Assembly: GCA_000151295.1 (NCBI GenBank)
Contig: GG745333.1
Location: 1,723,970 to 1,785,354, forward strand
Origin: Allomyces macrogynus ATCC 38327
Taxonomy: Eukaryota > Blastocladiomycota > Blastocladiomycetes > Blastocladiales > Blastocladiaceae
Reading direction: 5' to 3'
DNA length: 61,385 nt
A program made the position numbers and the translations under genes. This document shows, in pieces, positions 1 through 11,389 of the stretch (position 1 is its first letter; each line of letters opens with the position of its first letter). Below the pieces are notes generated by a model, which ran no database searches, was not told where the DNA came from, and saw only the letters and a program-made list of their open reading frames with translations.

Positions 1-44
1 CTTCAACCGCTCAGCGATCTCGGCCTAGGATCTTGACCGCCATG

Positions 45-922
45 TCAGCCGTCAGACCTTGACGGCTGGCGCATTGTTGGTCGCGTCACCGGCCGCCCGC
101 GCGTGCGGTCGGCCGCGGCCGATGCAGCGACAGTGCCTCGCTGAATCGGTCGCGGTTGCAGCAGCAGCCGCCACCGGTGGCCGCAACCAGTCGACGTGGC
201 ATCGGCCACCTTCACGGTCGCGTGAGCCACGTCAATGCACGCCTGCGGCGCGCCCTGCGCGGCCTCAGCGTACACGACCGTCCAGTACGCACAGGTGCCC
301 GCAGCCGCGGCATCAGCGGCGGAACTCGGGCACGCGCCGAGCGCGCGCGCAACACCGACCTGGTTGTACTTGGCATTCACCATGTGCGGTTCATGCACAG
401 GACTCGCAATCCACCGCTGGACGGCGGCGCTCGCGGCCTCGTAGTGCAGCGGGTTGCCAGTAGACCCGAACACAATGTTTTCCGAGGCCAGCGAGTACTG
501 GTACCCGGCGGCATCGAGCCGGTCCTTGAGCTGCGACTTGTCGCTGCCCACGTGGCCGAGGTACCGGCCGCCGGCCATATCCTTGGCGTGGCGCTCGGCC
601 GCGGCGAGAAGGTGCGGCTCGAGGCAGAGCGCGGGCTGGGACGCGGCGGCGCGGTCTGGAAGAGGGGAGGGCAAGCAGGGAAGGAACGGTGAAGGTGAGC
701 ATCGTGATCGTCACCGATGGTGCAACGTAATGCTGCGATGCTGCGCGTCGCGACTCCAGAGCGCAGCAACGTGCGGTGGTACGTACGCTCGTTGATCAGG
801 CGCAGCGCGTCCACCTGGTAGTCGGCGAGCACGGCCGAGGGGGCAGCCGTGGGGGCGCCGGCGACGGCGGTGGCCGCGACAAGCGCGAGGAGCGCGAGAA
901 TGGACACCTTGTCGGCGGCCAT
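45..922 (-). CDS. Secreted CAP/SCP-domain (PR-1-like) protein
   Basis: Two exons, complement(45..655, 787..922), 248 residues. The 131-bp intron starts GTACGTACC and ends TTCCAG. The N-terminus is a signal peptide (MAADKVSILALLALVAATAVAG), written here only to show the hydrophobic core ILALLALVAATAVAG. The CAP domain covers roughly residues 35-190: the splice joins LINE to HRAA, giving the family's opening LINEHRAA, followed by HAKDMA, the SENI motif and a late AYWTVVYAE strand. CAP proteins are small secreted proteins of the PR-1/Pry class that bind sterols or lipids or act outside the cell. The last 60 residues are low-complexity and basic, with no domain recognised. Known: family fold and secretion. 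Inferred: extracellular role. A different C-terminal exon is possible because the tail is not conserved in character. Confidence 0.85.
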
Positions 923-1733
923 AGCGGCAAGAGAGGAGGGCTACACACGGTCGCGGGGAGCCAGCATCAGTCGACGTGCTTGCTGGGGCATTGGAATCGC
1001 GGCAGGATCACGGACAAGTAGAGTGTTGACGGTTGTGGCGGGAATCAAGTCGAGCACGGGGGGAATGCTTGCAGCGGGTGCCGGGATCAGAGTGGATGGG
1101 GGTGCGATTGATGGTACAGGGCAGGACCTTGCGGGGGCACGGGAACGGGATATTCGGGAAATAAAGAGTGGGGGGCCGGCGGTGCCCTGGAAAGGTAGTG
1201 AGTGGTTGGTGATGGCCAAGAATGGTGGAGTGCAGCGCTGTTTGGTTGCCGAGGCCGACAGCCTGAGCCGATCGGGTGGCGGTGTACCTACTCGGTCACG
1301 TGTCTTTACATCTTGGTTTGGCAGGAGCGGTGCGCCTCGCTTTTCCCTCGAGCGCCTGCTTTCGCCGCCTTGCCTCAGGCTGAAGCCCGATACGTGCGTT
1401 GCGAAAACCACAACCAAAATTTGCACAAAGTTGCGTGCAAATTCGTCGTCAACATTCGTCACCCCACACGTGCAAGTCATGCTCGCTGCTGTCACGAACG
1501 CGTCTCGCGCTCCATCGACTGTGCTCTGGCAATGAAGCTGCGGGCGCGCGCGCCCGGCGGTGCAAGTCGAATAAAATAATGAATGATGAATGGTTTATTG
1601 CGACGAGCGACAGCAACGCGCGATATTTAGGTGTGCCGGCCATGCTCCCCCAGTTCAATGCAATCCCAGCGTCCCAGACCCCTGCACCTGCTCCCAGTAC
1701 CTAATCATCCAACCGACCTTTACCTGCTCCGGC
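923..1733. other. Intergenic stretch, no gene supported
   Basis: Open frames here are short, overlap on both strands and show no family motif. It separates the 5' end of the CAP gene from the 3' end of the subtilase gene, so it should hold the CAP promoter and the subtilase terminator. Nothing specific was recognised. Confidence 0.5.
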
Positions 1734-3581
1734 TCAGAAACTGGTCACCGTCACGCCTGCCGGGTTCAGATAGAGCATGCGGTTCGGCGACGTCCCGACA
1801 TTCTTGACCGTCGGCAGACTCTTCTTGATCAAATAGTTGCGCACCTGTGCCGGCGTGAGCGCGACGCGGTTACTCGCGAGCACCTGCGACAACAACGAGG
1901 CCACGGCACCGGCTACGTGCGGGCTGGCCATGGACGTGCCGGACAGCGACATGGTGGCCGTCGTCGACCCCTTGTAGGTGCTCGTAATTTGCTGCCCGGG
2001 TGCAAACACGGTCACGCATGTGCCGTAGTTGCTGAACACGGCCACTTGCTCCTGCGGGTTGATCGCACCGACACTGACCACGTTCGAGGCCGTGCTCGGC
2101 GAGTAGTTGCACGCGTCCTTGGCGTCGTTGCCCGCCGCGACGATCACGTGCACACCCGCGGAAATCGCGGCGGTAATGGCCGAGTTGAAAGCCGAGTTCT
2201 TGGTGCCCGAAATGGAAATGCTATCGGGAGGAGGTGCGCATGAATCAGTGGAATCGTTCGAACGAGAGCGTCAGAACGCCAAAGCGCACTGATGACGATG
2301 CGCTCTCAAGCGGTACTGCTTCACAACATAGTCGATCCCGGCAATCACATTCGACCAAGGCCCATTGCCGCTATCGTCGAGCACCTTGACGGCGACCAGG
2401 CGCACTGACTTGGCCACGCCAATAGGTCGTCGACCCAATCGTTCCGGCCACGTGCGTGCCGTGGCCGTGCTTGTCCTCGAAAGTCTTGGAGGCCGAAAAG
2501 ACTTGCGGCGCCATACGGCACGGCCGCGGAAATCGACGTGCGCTAATGAACGACAGCAGCGCGTCAGTTCTTATCGTCGTTCTCCTCCACTATCAAAGCA
2601 CTAAGACGTACCCGTGTTGATCCCTGTGTCCAAAATATACGCATCGACCCCGGCCCCCACCGCGGTCGTCTGGTACGTGTAGGTCAGCGGCGACGAGACG
2701 GGTCCGTTCGCGCGGCAAATGCGCGCGAGCCCCCACGGCGCACCCGTCTGCGTGGTGGTCGGGCCCGAGACCGAGACGAGGTGGTCGTGGTCGACATGCT
2801 CGACAATCGGCAGCGCGCGCAACATGCTAACGACGGTCGGGTGGAACGTGCCAGAGTACCCATAGTAGACGTGGTCGCCGAAATTGTACTTGTGCAGGAT
2901 CTTGCCGAGGCCAAAGTCGGTCGACAGGTGCTGCTCGAGCCACTTGATGTGCGAGAGGACTATGGAGGGAGGCGAGGGAGGAGGTTGTTGGATCAGGTGG
3001 GGATCGGGTATGCTGGAGTTTGGAGACAAGTGACGCGTACAAGTTTCGACAGGCTCGGATGCGCGAATCGTGACAATGTAATTCTCGCCCATGGCCGCGA
3101 GCCGCAACAGCGACTCGACGGCGGACTGCGCCTGATTGAACCATTCCGTCACCGACCCGGTTGCGAGCGCGGACGTGTCGATGGGCGGCTCGGGATCGGT
3201 CGTGTCCGAAGTGCTGGTGCTGTCGTTGTTGCTCCCCCCGTCGCCCGCGTCCGCGTTGGTCGGCGCGTTGTCCGCATTGGTCGACGCGCTGCCGTCCTGC
3301 GGCGCTTCCTGCTGCTGCTGCTGCTGTTGCTGCTGTTGCTGTTTCTGCAGGGGTGGTGATGCCGCCTGGTGCTGTTGCACGAGATGTGTGAGCTTGGCGA
3401 GAGCGTGGTCGAGCGCACCGCGCGGCGCGTGCTGTGCGGCAGCGTGCACGGCGAGCGGTTCAGCATCGGCGTCGGGATCCGCGCGTGTCATGCCGGCGAG
3501 TAGAGCGAGAATGGCAATCGCGGCCAGAACGAGGAGTGGTACGCGCGAGGTGCGCTTGCGGGGCGGGGCAGGCGTGATCAT
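1734..3581 (-). CDS. Proteinase K-like subtilase (S8), frameshifted across the catalytic histidine
   Basis: Four exons, complement(1734..2220, 2317..2542, 2612..2959, 3041..3581), 533 codons with one open frame. Residues 1-30 form a signal peptide, followed by a Gln-rich prodomain (a run of about 14 residues, 12 of them Gln, near residue 80) and an inhibitor_I9-like propeptide (ENYIVTI, WLEQHLS). The catalytic Asp lies in YILDTGIN near residue 291. The splice then gives NTAHVDFRGRA. Later come VAAGNDAKDACNYSP and the Ser motif SGTSMASPHVAGA. Between GRAV and GVAKSV the annotated frame reads unrelated residues. The expected block with the His motif HGHGTHVAGT is present at about 2415-2490, but in another frame, flanked by a one-base loss and a one-base gain that cancel out. 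Either the enzyme has lost its catalytic His or the sequence carries two indel errors. The family cuts proteins outside the cell or in the vacuole. Confidence 0.85.
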
Positions 3582-4795
3582 GGCAGCGGATTGCAGCAGG
3601 TCGGCAGGAGCTCGGCGAGAGAGCGAACGTCGGGCCGGGGGGTTTCCGTGCAATTTGGGCCCCGGGGAGCGGCTGGTGCTTGAGCTGGGTGCGGGGACGA
3701 GTGGTGCCAAGGCCGACGCGCGCTGCGACGCGCGCTGCCGGGCGAGGTGGAGCGCACGGCATCGCGCGCGAGCGAACGCACGGGGGCAGACAAGCGGCGC
3801 GCATGCCGGCGTGCGTGCTGGTGACCTGACCGTTGTGGTGGTGGTTGTCGCCAGCAGAGTGCGCGTGAGCGCGTGCGGATGATCGAGGGGGGGGAGACGC
3901 GGCGTGGCGTCGTGGGAGACGTGCGAGTCTTCGATCTGCATGCGCACGTGGCATGCGGTGGCGCCGAGGGCGGATCGCGGAAGGTGCGTGGTCATGGCGC
4001 GGGCCCCTGAAGCAAACTTTGAGGCATGCACCTGTTCTCCTTCGGGGTCTGCGGTTCGAGCGCTGCCTGCAACCCTCGACCCCGCACCGAACGCATCGAC
4101 CACCGAGAACCGGTGCCCATGGCACGTGCGCCATTTCATCTTGGTCTTGGCCGGTCTTGGCTGGTGTCGACTCGGTTCTGTCTCGCCTCGGCTCGTTCGT
4201 CGTCGCGGGCACCAACCGACTTGACTGCACTCATCGTGCAGCCGGCAACACGCTCTCTCTCCCGCGCACCCATCTTCCATCGCCAGCCGTCCCTGCGTGC
4301 TCTACCGCATCGACGGCAACCCCCACTCTCCCCTCAAGCGACAAGCCGTCCGTTCGACCCGCTCGCACCAGTCGCCCCCGGCCGACGCTCCACAAACGTG
4401 CCTGTTGGTCTGCCAAGCCCGTGTGTGCCAGCCCGCCGACGCCCTCCAACGCCGCTCGTCTCGCGAAGTCGGTCCCGGCGCACCAGCCGACCTCATCGAC
4501 CTGCCGCGCCGGGCAACCAGCACGCATTTGGCTTCCGCTTTGATACCAATCGCTCGCGGTGCTGCTGCGCCCGCCCCGTCCTGTCGCGCCCGCTGGGCTC
4601 CTCGCGCCGGCGCCATCCATCGCAGCTGTGCCAGTGTGGTCCTGTTGTGCTCGCAAGTACTGGTCGTCGGTCTGCTTGAAGTCCTGGTGGCAGCTCATTC
4701 TCTCGCTCCTCCATCTTTCCCGCGCGCGCGTCTGTGTCGGCAACTTGGAACTCGTCTGGACTCGTCTATCCCTGCTCTACTCGCACCACCGCACC
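3582..4795. other. Divergent promoter region between subtilase and GH26-like gene
   Basis: About 1.2 kb between two start codons facing away from each other. The long open frames on both strands are GC-driven and carry no recognisable domain. The last 60 bases upstream of 4796 are pyrimidine-rich, as expected for a fungal core promoter and 5' UTR. Confidence 0.5.
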
Positions 4796-6526
4796 ATGCC
4801 TGAGTACCATCAACTCCAGCCCTTTGCTCCACGTTCCCCTACTGCTCCTGCGCCGCCCACCCCTGCCTACTCTCTTGCCGACCCAATGCTGCCACTACCA
4901 GGCGCCAACGACCAGTACTTGCAGCAGGTAGGTTACGCGCCGCCCGCACCACCGGCCGCATCTTCCTCCTCGCACGCGTCGGCTTTCTCGCCGCGCCCAC
5001 TCGACGTGCACCCGTACAGCAATGCGCATTTTTCCCACCACGTGCACCACTACCAGGTCGAAGATACGGGCATGAAGTCGATTGGCCGCGTCAAGCGCGT
5101 GAACCGCCGCCGATTGATTCTTTTCGGTGGCCTTGGTGTGCTCGTCGCGGCTGCGCTCACGGTCGGCGTCCTGTTTGGCGTGGGCGTCTTGCACATCCCG
5201 ACCAACTCGGATGCGATCACGGCGTCGAGTACCGGACCAACGGCTGTCTCGTTTACTGGCAAGAAAGTGATGCCGGTGCCTGGCGGTGTCATGTTCGGCG
5301 CGCACCTGTGGGGCGACAATATTGATTGGGCGCCGTCAAGCCCACAGGAATGGAACTCGTGCGTGTGGTGCCTCTCTTCCACTGAGTGGCACGTGAATGT
5401 GATCACGACACTCATCGCGTGCTTCTCCACCCAGGTTTGCCGGGTTCAACGGTGCCGGGTTCGGAATTTTTTCGTCGGTCGATGCTGACAAGGGCGTGCG
5501 TGACTACAACCTGGTTCTCGAAAAGGCTGACGCGGTCAAGGCCGCGGGCGCGTTTTTGCTGCTCACGATCGAGCCCATGGACGCCAAGGGGCTCGATATG
5601 ATCACCGACGACGTGCTCGCCAAGATTGCCGGATTGGCGAAAAAGGTCAACGACAAGGGCGTGCCCCTGATGCTGCGGTTCGCGCACGAAATGAACGGTA
5701 CGGTGGTCAACTTGGCTCGAGTCTTGGATCACCGTCAAATCGTCGTTTCTGACCTGGATCTGCGTTTCCGGGAAAAGGCTCGTGGAACCCGTGGGGCCAG
5801 CACCCGGAAAAGTATCGCGAGACATGGAAACGGCTCGCCAAGGCCGTGCGCGCCAAAGCGCCCATGACCTCGCTCGTGTGGTCGCCCAACGGCCCGCAGG
5901 GTTACCCGTGGTCGTCCGAGACCTACGCTGCGAAACCCGGCAGCGCCGACTACGCGGCCATGGACACGAACGGCGACGGTGTCGTTGACGCGAACGACGA
6001 CCCCTACTCGCCCTATTTCCCGGGCACCGACTACGTCGACTGGATCGGCGGATCGATTTTTCATTTCGATACCTATCCGTTTGGTAAAAACGAAATGCCC
6101 AAAGCCAACTCGGCGCTCGATATGGTCATGGGCGGGAACGTCTCGACGTGGTCGATTGCCAAGTTTGCCAAGGACCGCAATTTGCCGTTTGGCGCGTTCG
6201 AGACGGGCATTATTTATTACCCGAAACCGGTCTCGGGCGAGACGGGCACCGACGTGAACCGCAACTTGAAGCGCGCATGGCTCGCGCAACTGCTCGATCC
6301 GAATTTGCGCAAGCAGTCGGGGCTCGCGCTCGCGATTTGGTTTGGTATGTTGGTTGTGCGCGTGTGATGCTAGCTTGGACACGGCTAACCTCAGAGCACG
6401 CAAATAGAAATTGCCAAGACCGAGGCGACCAACCTCTACCGCGACTTTTCGCTCTTCAAGGAGCCGTCCGTGCGGTCCGACATCAAGGAGGACTTCAAGA
6501 GCTACACTGTCGTGGGCGCCAAGTAG
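4796..6526 (+). CDS. Type II membrane-anchored GH26-like glycoside hydrolase
   Basis: Four exons, join(4796..5358, 5435..5697, 5778..6344, 6408..6526), 503 residues. The first 100 residues are Pro/Ser/His-rich and have no signal peptide. A basic stretch (KRVNRRR) then precedes one strong membrane helix at about residues 105-130 (LILFGGLGVLVAAAL), so the catalytic domain should face the lumen or outside. The catalytic region starts FGAHLWGDNIDW. RFAHEMNG, rejoined by splicing to SWNPWG, matches the GH26 acid/base glutamate motif. PGTDYVDWIG and FGAFETG, a likely nucleophile glutamate, follow at the expected spacing. GH26 enzymes are mostly beta-mannanases or act on related beta-glycans. The true substrate is unknown; a role in cell-wall remodelling is inferred from the anchor. 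The start is chosen because of the CACC context at 4796 and the absence of an earlier compatible ATG. Confidence 0.85.
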
Positions 6527-6863
6527 TTTCTGTTGCGTCGCTTGGCCAAGGCGCGGTCCTTCTCGGCTGCCGCCGATTTAGTTTTCGGAGTGTCGCACTT
6601 TGTATGAACCGTTCGTCCACCATTGCTGCCTTTCGTGGTGGCATCGGAAACCCGTTATGATAGCTTTCCCCCCCTCTTTTGCTCCGTCATTTACGTGCTC
6701 GTCTGTTGCAAAAAGTATCGGTTCGGTACCCTGTCCATTCTTGTTTCCACATCAACCTTGCCTTCCGCGCGTCCCCAGCGACGAAATGCAAATGCACTGA
6801 TATTTTCGCCTTGGCACAAGATTCTTCACCTCTGCCAACAACACACCCACCTGCTCATAACGC

Positions 6864-7699
6864 TCACGCCCGGTCCCCACGCGCCGCTCCACTGCTACCG
6901 CTTCCACTACCCGCGGCCGCTCCACGCGCGCGACCCGCCTGGAACTGCTCCAGCACCAACTCCGTGACGGCCGCATGCAACTCCTGATCCCCGGCCTCAC
7001 CATCCGCCAAATCCGACCGCTGCAGCGCGCGCTCAATCCGTGCCATGGCCGCGTCCCGTGCCGGCGTGTTGTCGGTCTCATCGTCCGACGCCAACACGTG
7101 TGCGAGATCGTCCTCGTCGTCGTCGCTCGTGGCGGGCAGTGTGTAGCTGATACCCGCAGCGCCGAGTCGGGCAGCGAGAAGGGCGACGACGGCGTCGCGG
7201 TCGTCTTCGGCGGCCACGTCGATCGGGAGCTGGCCCTCAGAATTGCGCGCGTCGAGCTTGGCGCCGGCGGTGAGAAGGATGTCGACGACGGAAGGGTCCT
7301 CGGCCATGTGCAGCGGCGTGTCTGTGTGGAGAGCAGGACGGCGTCAGCGGCAGGAACCACTGGGTGGAGAAGGTTGCAGGGGAGGACGTACCGCCATCCT
7401 CGTCGGTAATGTTTGGATCGGCGCCCTTGCTCAGCAGGAACCGCACGAGGTCGACATGGTTGTACTAAGAAAACGTGACCAATTCTTGTTGGCGCTCAGA
7501 GGGCGTCGTGGCGAGCTTGGGCACATACGCTGGCAGCGGCATGCAACGGCGAGTAGCCCGTATCGTCTTGCGCGTTCACGTCGACGCCCGCATCGAGAAA
7601 GGCAGCGACGCGGTCGACGTGGCCATCGGCACACTCAAGCCAGATGTTGTTGCTGGCGGTCGGGTTCGGGACGGTGGTGTCGACGACAGGGCGGCCCAT
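6864..7699 (-). CDS. Ankyrin-repeat protein, possibly Yar1-like
   Basis: Three exons, complement(6864..7321, 7392..7464, 7529..7699), 233 residues. The N-terminal part reads SNNIWLECADGHVDRVAAFL, followed by repeats containing DDTGYSPLHAAAS, DLVRFLLSKGADPN, EDGDTPLHMAED and a weaker fourth. This gives about four ankyrin repeats over residues 15-150. An acidic segment (TSDDDEDDLAHVLASDDE) and a low-complexity Gly/Ser/Ala tail come next. Size, the opening NNIWLEA-type motif and the acidic tail resemble yeast Yar1, the chaperone of ribosomal protein Rps3. That equivalence is inference; any small ankyrin adaptor would look similar. Both introns sit inside repeats, and both start GTA. Confidence 0.8.
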
Positions 7700-8711
7700 A
7701 TTGGTGGTGGCGGGTGGTTGCAGACTTGCAGCGAGTTCTGGTCAATGGCGGGCGGCGGTTGCGCGTCAGCGTACAGATTGCTGCTGACGAGCAAGAGATG
7801 GCAGCCACAACCAATTATAGCAACTGGTCAGGTGCAAGTGGTGATCGCGTCAACAGAGTAGCAGCCGATTCTGTCTCTCGGTGTCTCTCACCGTCCCTCG
7901 CCACCATCGCCACCTCCGCGCGCCTGGCCCGGCGAACACGCAGGTGGCGTCGCTGACGACGATGCCTGCGCTCCAGCCACCAAGTGCCCTTGATTGTCGA
8001 CGACACGACCACGTAATCCAAGCAGACGAGCACGCCATTCACGGTTCACGTCATGAGGTCCTGCCATTTTCCGAACTGCCATAAAGATACGCCACGACCA
8101 TCACGGCATGCGCCAACAACGGCTTCTCGGTGGAACCCCGCCAACGTCGTCATGGGGCCGTGTCCGGACGTCGACCATGGCGTCGTCGAGCTGCAGAATG
8201 GCGCCATTGTCGCTCGCGCCAACCGACGAACCGTCACCGGACCTTGTGATCGCGCGCTTGGTCAACGACGTGCCGATTGTTCGCCGAGCAACGGCCGGGT
8301 CCCGCAGCAAGATTTGAAATCACCTCATCCAGGTCGAGTGGAGCAACGGGGCGACCGGCGCGGCTGTGAAATGAGAATGGCGCGATCACTCTCCGAGTGC
8401 GTCGTTGCTCGGCTTGGAAGAGAACGTTGATCACATCGAACAGCGAGCGGGTCCCGACGTGCGTGCGCGCTGACGCCGGGATGATCACGATTGATCCGCG
8501 GGTCCGCAGGCGATGGTCAAGGAACGCTGCACGACGAGGATGTATAAATACCGGCGTGGGTCCCGCCAGGTCGACCATCATCCACTTTCTCGTCCTCCAA
8601 GCTTCCCGACGAGCTCCCCATCCGTCCTCGTTTTCCCATCGACGACGCGCACTTTCTCCACCCGATTGCACTTGCGCCGCGACCGACCTAACGACGACGA
8701 CCACCGCCACC
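7700..8711. other. Gene-poor stretch upstream of the permease, unresolved minus-strand frames
   Basis: No gene could be completed. On the minus strand there are patches that look more protein-like than average: one near 8240-8560 with RSLFDVINVLFQAEQ, one near 8180-8290 with NGAILQLDDAMVDV, and one near 7990-8040 with GVLVCLDYVVV. They lie in different frames and no splice solution joined them. They could be a decayed or very short-exon gene. The right end holds the permease promoter. Confidence 0.35.
8541..8550 (+). promoter_or_regulatory. TATA box of the amino-acid permease gene
   Basis: TGTATAAATA stands out in a GC-rich background 162 bp before the ATG at 8712. The interval is pyrimidine-rich with no in-frame ATG competing, so this is a plausible core promoter with a 5' UTR of about 130 bases. 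Confidence 0.55.
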
Positions 8712-10413
8712 ATGACCTCGGCGCTGCGCTCCTTCTTTGGCGGGACCAAGTCGGTCGAGGACTTCCAAGAAGAGTCGAACCAGAAGAACGAGCTGCGCCG
8801 TCGTCTTGGCGCGCTCGACGTGGTCCTGATCGGCACGGGCGACATTATCGGCGCCGGCATTTTCGTGATTACGGGCACGGCCGCCGCCAAGTATGCCGGC
8901 CCGGCCATCATCATCAGTTTCCTGATTGCCGCCGTCGCCTGCGCGTTTGCCGGCCTCTGCTACGCTGAAATGGCGGCCATGATCCCGGTGTCGGGTTCGG
9001 CCTACTCGTACGCGTACGCGAGTGGTGGCGAGGTGCTCGCGTGGATTATTGTGCGTTCCCCGTTTGGCTGCTGGTCGTGGTCGCTGCCGCACGCTATCTT
9101 TGCTGTTTGCTGGCTCACGCGCTTCTTTTGCTCGACTTTCGGTAGGGATGGGACCTGATGCTCGAATACCTCGTCGGCAGTGCCCTCTGCGCGCAAGGCT
9201 GGTCGGCCTACCTGAAAAAGTTCTTCAAGTACTGCGGTGTGACGCTCGGCCCCAACTTGACCAACACGCCATGGAAATGGGACGCCGAAAACGGCTTCTC
9301 GACGGGCGACGGCTACATTGACCTGCCCGCGCTGCTCGTGGTCGCCATCGTCTCGATTGTGCTCGTCGTCGGTGTTCGGCAATCCGCCAACTTCAACCAC
9401 TTCTTTGTCGTCTTCAAGCTCGTCGTGATCCTGCTCTTCATTGTCGCGACCTGGGCGCACATTGACGGCAAGAACTTTGACCCCTTCTTCCCGCCGCCCT
9501 CGGAGAAGCACGAGTACGGTGTGCACGGCATTTTCTTGGCTACGACGCAAGTCTTCTTCGCGTTCATTGGGTTCGATGCGGTCGCCAACACGGCGCAGGA
9601 GACGCACAACCCGGCGCGCGACATGCCGATTGGCATTCTCGGGTCGCTCGTTCTCTGCACGTTCCTGTACGTTTGCCATCTTCCCACCCTTGACCTGACC
9701 ATGCTTGGCAGCGATCCTCACTTTGAATTTGCTTTGCTTTCGTTAGTTACATCATGGTTTGCGTGAACCTGGTCGGTATCGCGCCGTATTACACGCTCGA
9801 GACGGCCGCGCCGCTGGCCCAAGCCGTCGAGAACATTGGCATGAAGTGGCTCTCGGTCGCGACGACCATCGGGGCCCTGGCGGGCCTGACCTCGGTGATC
9901 ACGGTTGCCCTGATGTCGCAGCCGCGCGTCTTCTACTCGATGTCGCGCGACGGCCTCCTGCCGCAGGCGTTTGCTAAAGTGCACCCGAAATTCAAGACGC
10001 CCTACATCACGACCATCACGACCGGCATTGTGTGCGCGCTCATGTCCGGTTTCGTGCCGCTCGACGTGCTCAACAGCATGTCGTCGGTCGGCACGCTGCT
10101 CGCGTTCGCGATCGTGTGCATCTCGGTCGCGATTCTGCGGTACACGCGGCCCGACGTCGAGCGCAAGTTCAAGGTGCCCGGCGGGCCGCTGCTTGTGCCG
10201 GTTCTCGGCGCGGCCATCTCGCTCGGGTTGATCATTCAGTCGGGCGGCGCGAGTATTCTCCGCGTGGTCGTGTGGATGGCGATTGGGCTTGTCGTTTACG
10301 TCTTCTACGGCCGTACGCACTCGGTGTTGCGGCACAAGCACGATGCGGCGGCGCACGCCGAGCCAGGAACGGCCAAGGGCGATGTCAAGGCCGACGGGGA
10401 CATCAAGGCATGA
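8712..10413 (+). CDS. APC-superfamily (CAT-type) amino-acid permease
   Basis: Three exons, join(8712..9050, 9146..9666, 9747..10413), 508 residues. The protein has about twelve membrane helices. The first helix carries GTGDIIGAGIFVITG, the unwound substrate-binding motif of APC transporters. A second signature is AFIGFDAVANTAQE with NPARDMPIGI after it, typical of cationic amino-acid transporters (CAT/YfnA group). The short cytosolic N-terminus starts MTSALRSFFGG, and the hydrophilic C-terminus ends with alternating Lys/Asp. It should move amino acids, probably cationic or broad-range, across the plasma or vacuolar membrane; substrate is inferred from subfamily only. Intron 2 uses donor GTACGTTT, which keeps the membrane segment TFLYIMV intact. 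A TATA box lies upstream at 8541. Confidence 0.9.
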
Positions 10414-10938
10414 GTTTGAGCGCTGCGGGTCGGTGATTGGCGGTTGTTTGCGCTTTCGGTAGTGTTGCTTCAATTTTGCCCTTGTTCTTCGTAGATCTTT
10501 TGATAGCCTTTTGGCTCCCGAGCACATTTGTACAGGACCCATGTGGGTGCGCGCTTGTTGGAATGAAAATCATTCTCTGCTTTCTCCATCGTGGGGTGTC
10601 GTTCCACCGTTGTGCTGCTGATTCTCTTGGGTCATGTCGCGAAGCATTTTCTCTCGCAATCACTGTGGTTTCTGCAGGTTCGTGGGGCATGATTGTTTCT
10701 GAGCGGTCACGCTGCGTTGCATTTGCTGTTTCGGTCGCCATCGCTTGGACTTTGTGATCCGTGCGATTTATCTCGCATAACAAACCAGGTTCAAGGTTCA
10801 ACAAAACTGTATTGACGGCGATTCGAGCCCCCTCAAACGAACAACATCAGCAAGCTCTCCGGCAACGCATGCGCGCTATCTTTGGCCTCGAACGGGCCAG
10901 TGCATTTGCGATCCAACGCGCCAGCTCGCATCGTCGAC
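10414..10938. other. Intergenic, convergent 3' ends
   Basis: T-rich sequence follows the permease stop and should hold its terminator. No coding motif was seen. The minus-strand DUF4281 fragment ends at the right border, so the two transcription units converge here. Confidence 0.5.
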
Positions 10939-11308
10939 TTAGAGGAGACTGTTCGGGTGGTTGAAGCGGCCCATGCCAGCCTTGATGAGGAAGTAGGAGA
11001 GTGTGCCACTGGGCCCGAGGAGCAGGGTGAGGGCGAGGCACGGCGCGACGACGGCGCGCGAGATGCCGACCTGTTGACATGCAATGCACGGTGTTGGTTG
11101 CAACACGTTGGCGACCAGAAAAATTCGCACGACCCGGATCACTAGGAAGTACAGAAACGTACGCGCTGCGCGTCAGGCGTGAACCACCGAGCACAATCAA
11201 ACGCGAGATAATGCATCCACGCGCGCGATATGGTGCGTCTCGCCCAAATGGAAATCACGCTCTCGACGGCGAGTTTGACCGTGCGGCACATCTTCGGCAG
11301 CGAGTACG
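10939..11308 (-). pseudogene. 3' part of a DUF4281 (ABA4-like) membrane protein gene
   Basis: The last exon, 10939..11070, encodes GISRAVVAPCLALTLLLGP and the end helix SYFLIKAG. It splices (intron 11071..11162, donor GTACGTTT, acceptor CAACAG) to an upstream exon, 11163 to about 11308, containing AWMHYLAFDCARWF. WMHYLAFD plus LTLLLGPSG is the hallmark of the DUF4281/ABA4-like family, four-helix membrane proteins named after a plant carotenoid factor; the fungal function is unknown. No acceptable start or first-helix exon was found upstream: a plus-strand F-box relic begins at about 11390 and the in-frame sequence runs into a stop. The gene is therefore probably 5'-truncated, or its first exon is frameshifted. 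The 11308 boundary is approximate. Confidence 0.55.
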
Positions 11309-11389
11309 CTCGCGAGCGCAACCAGACCCACGGTCGTTGCAGTCACCAGCCCGCCACACGCGCTCATTTCCATTTCCGCGTCAGCAAGT

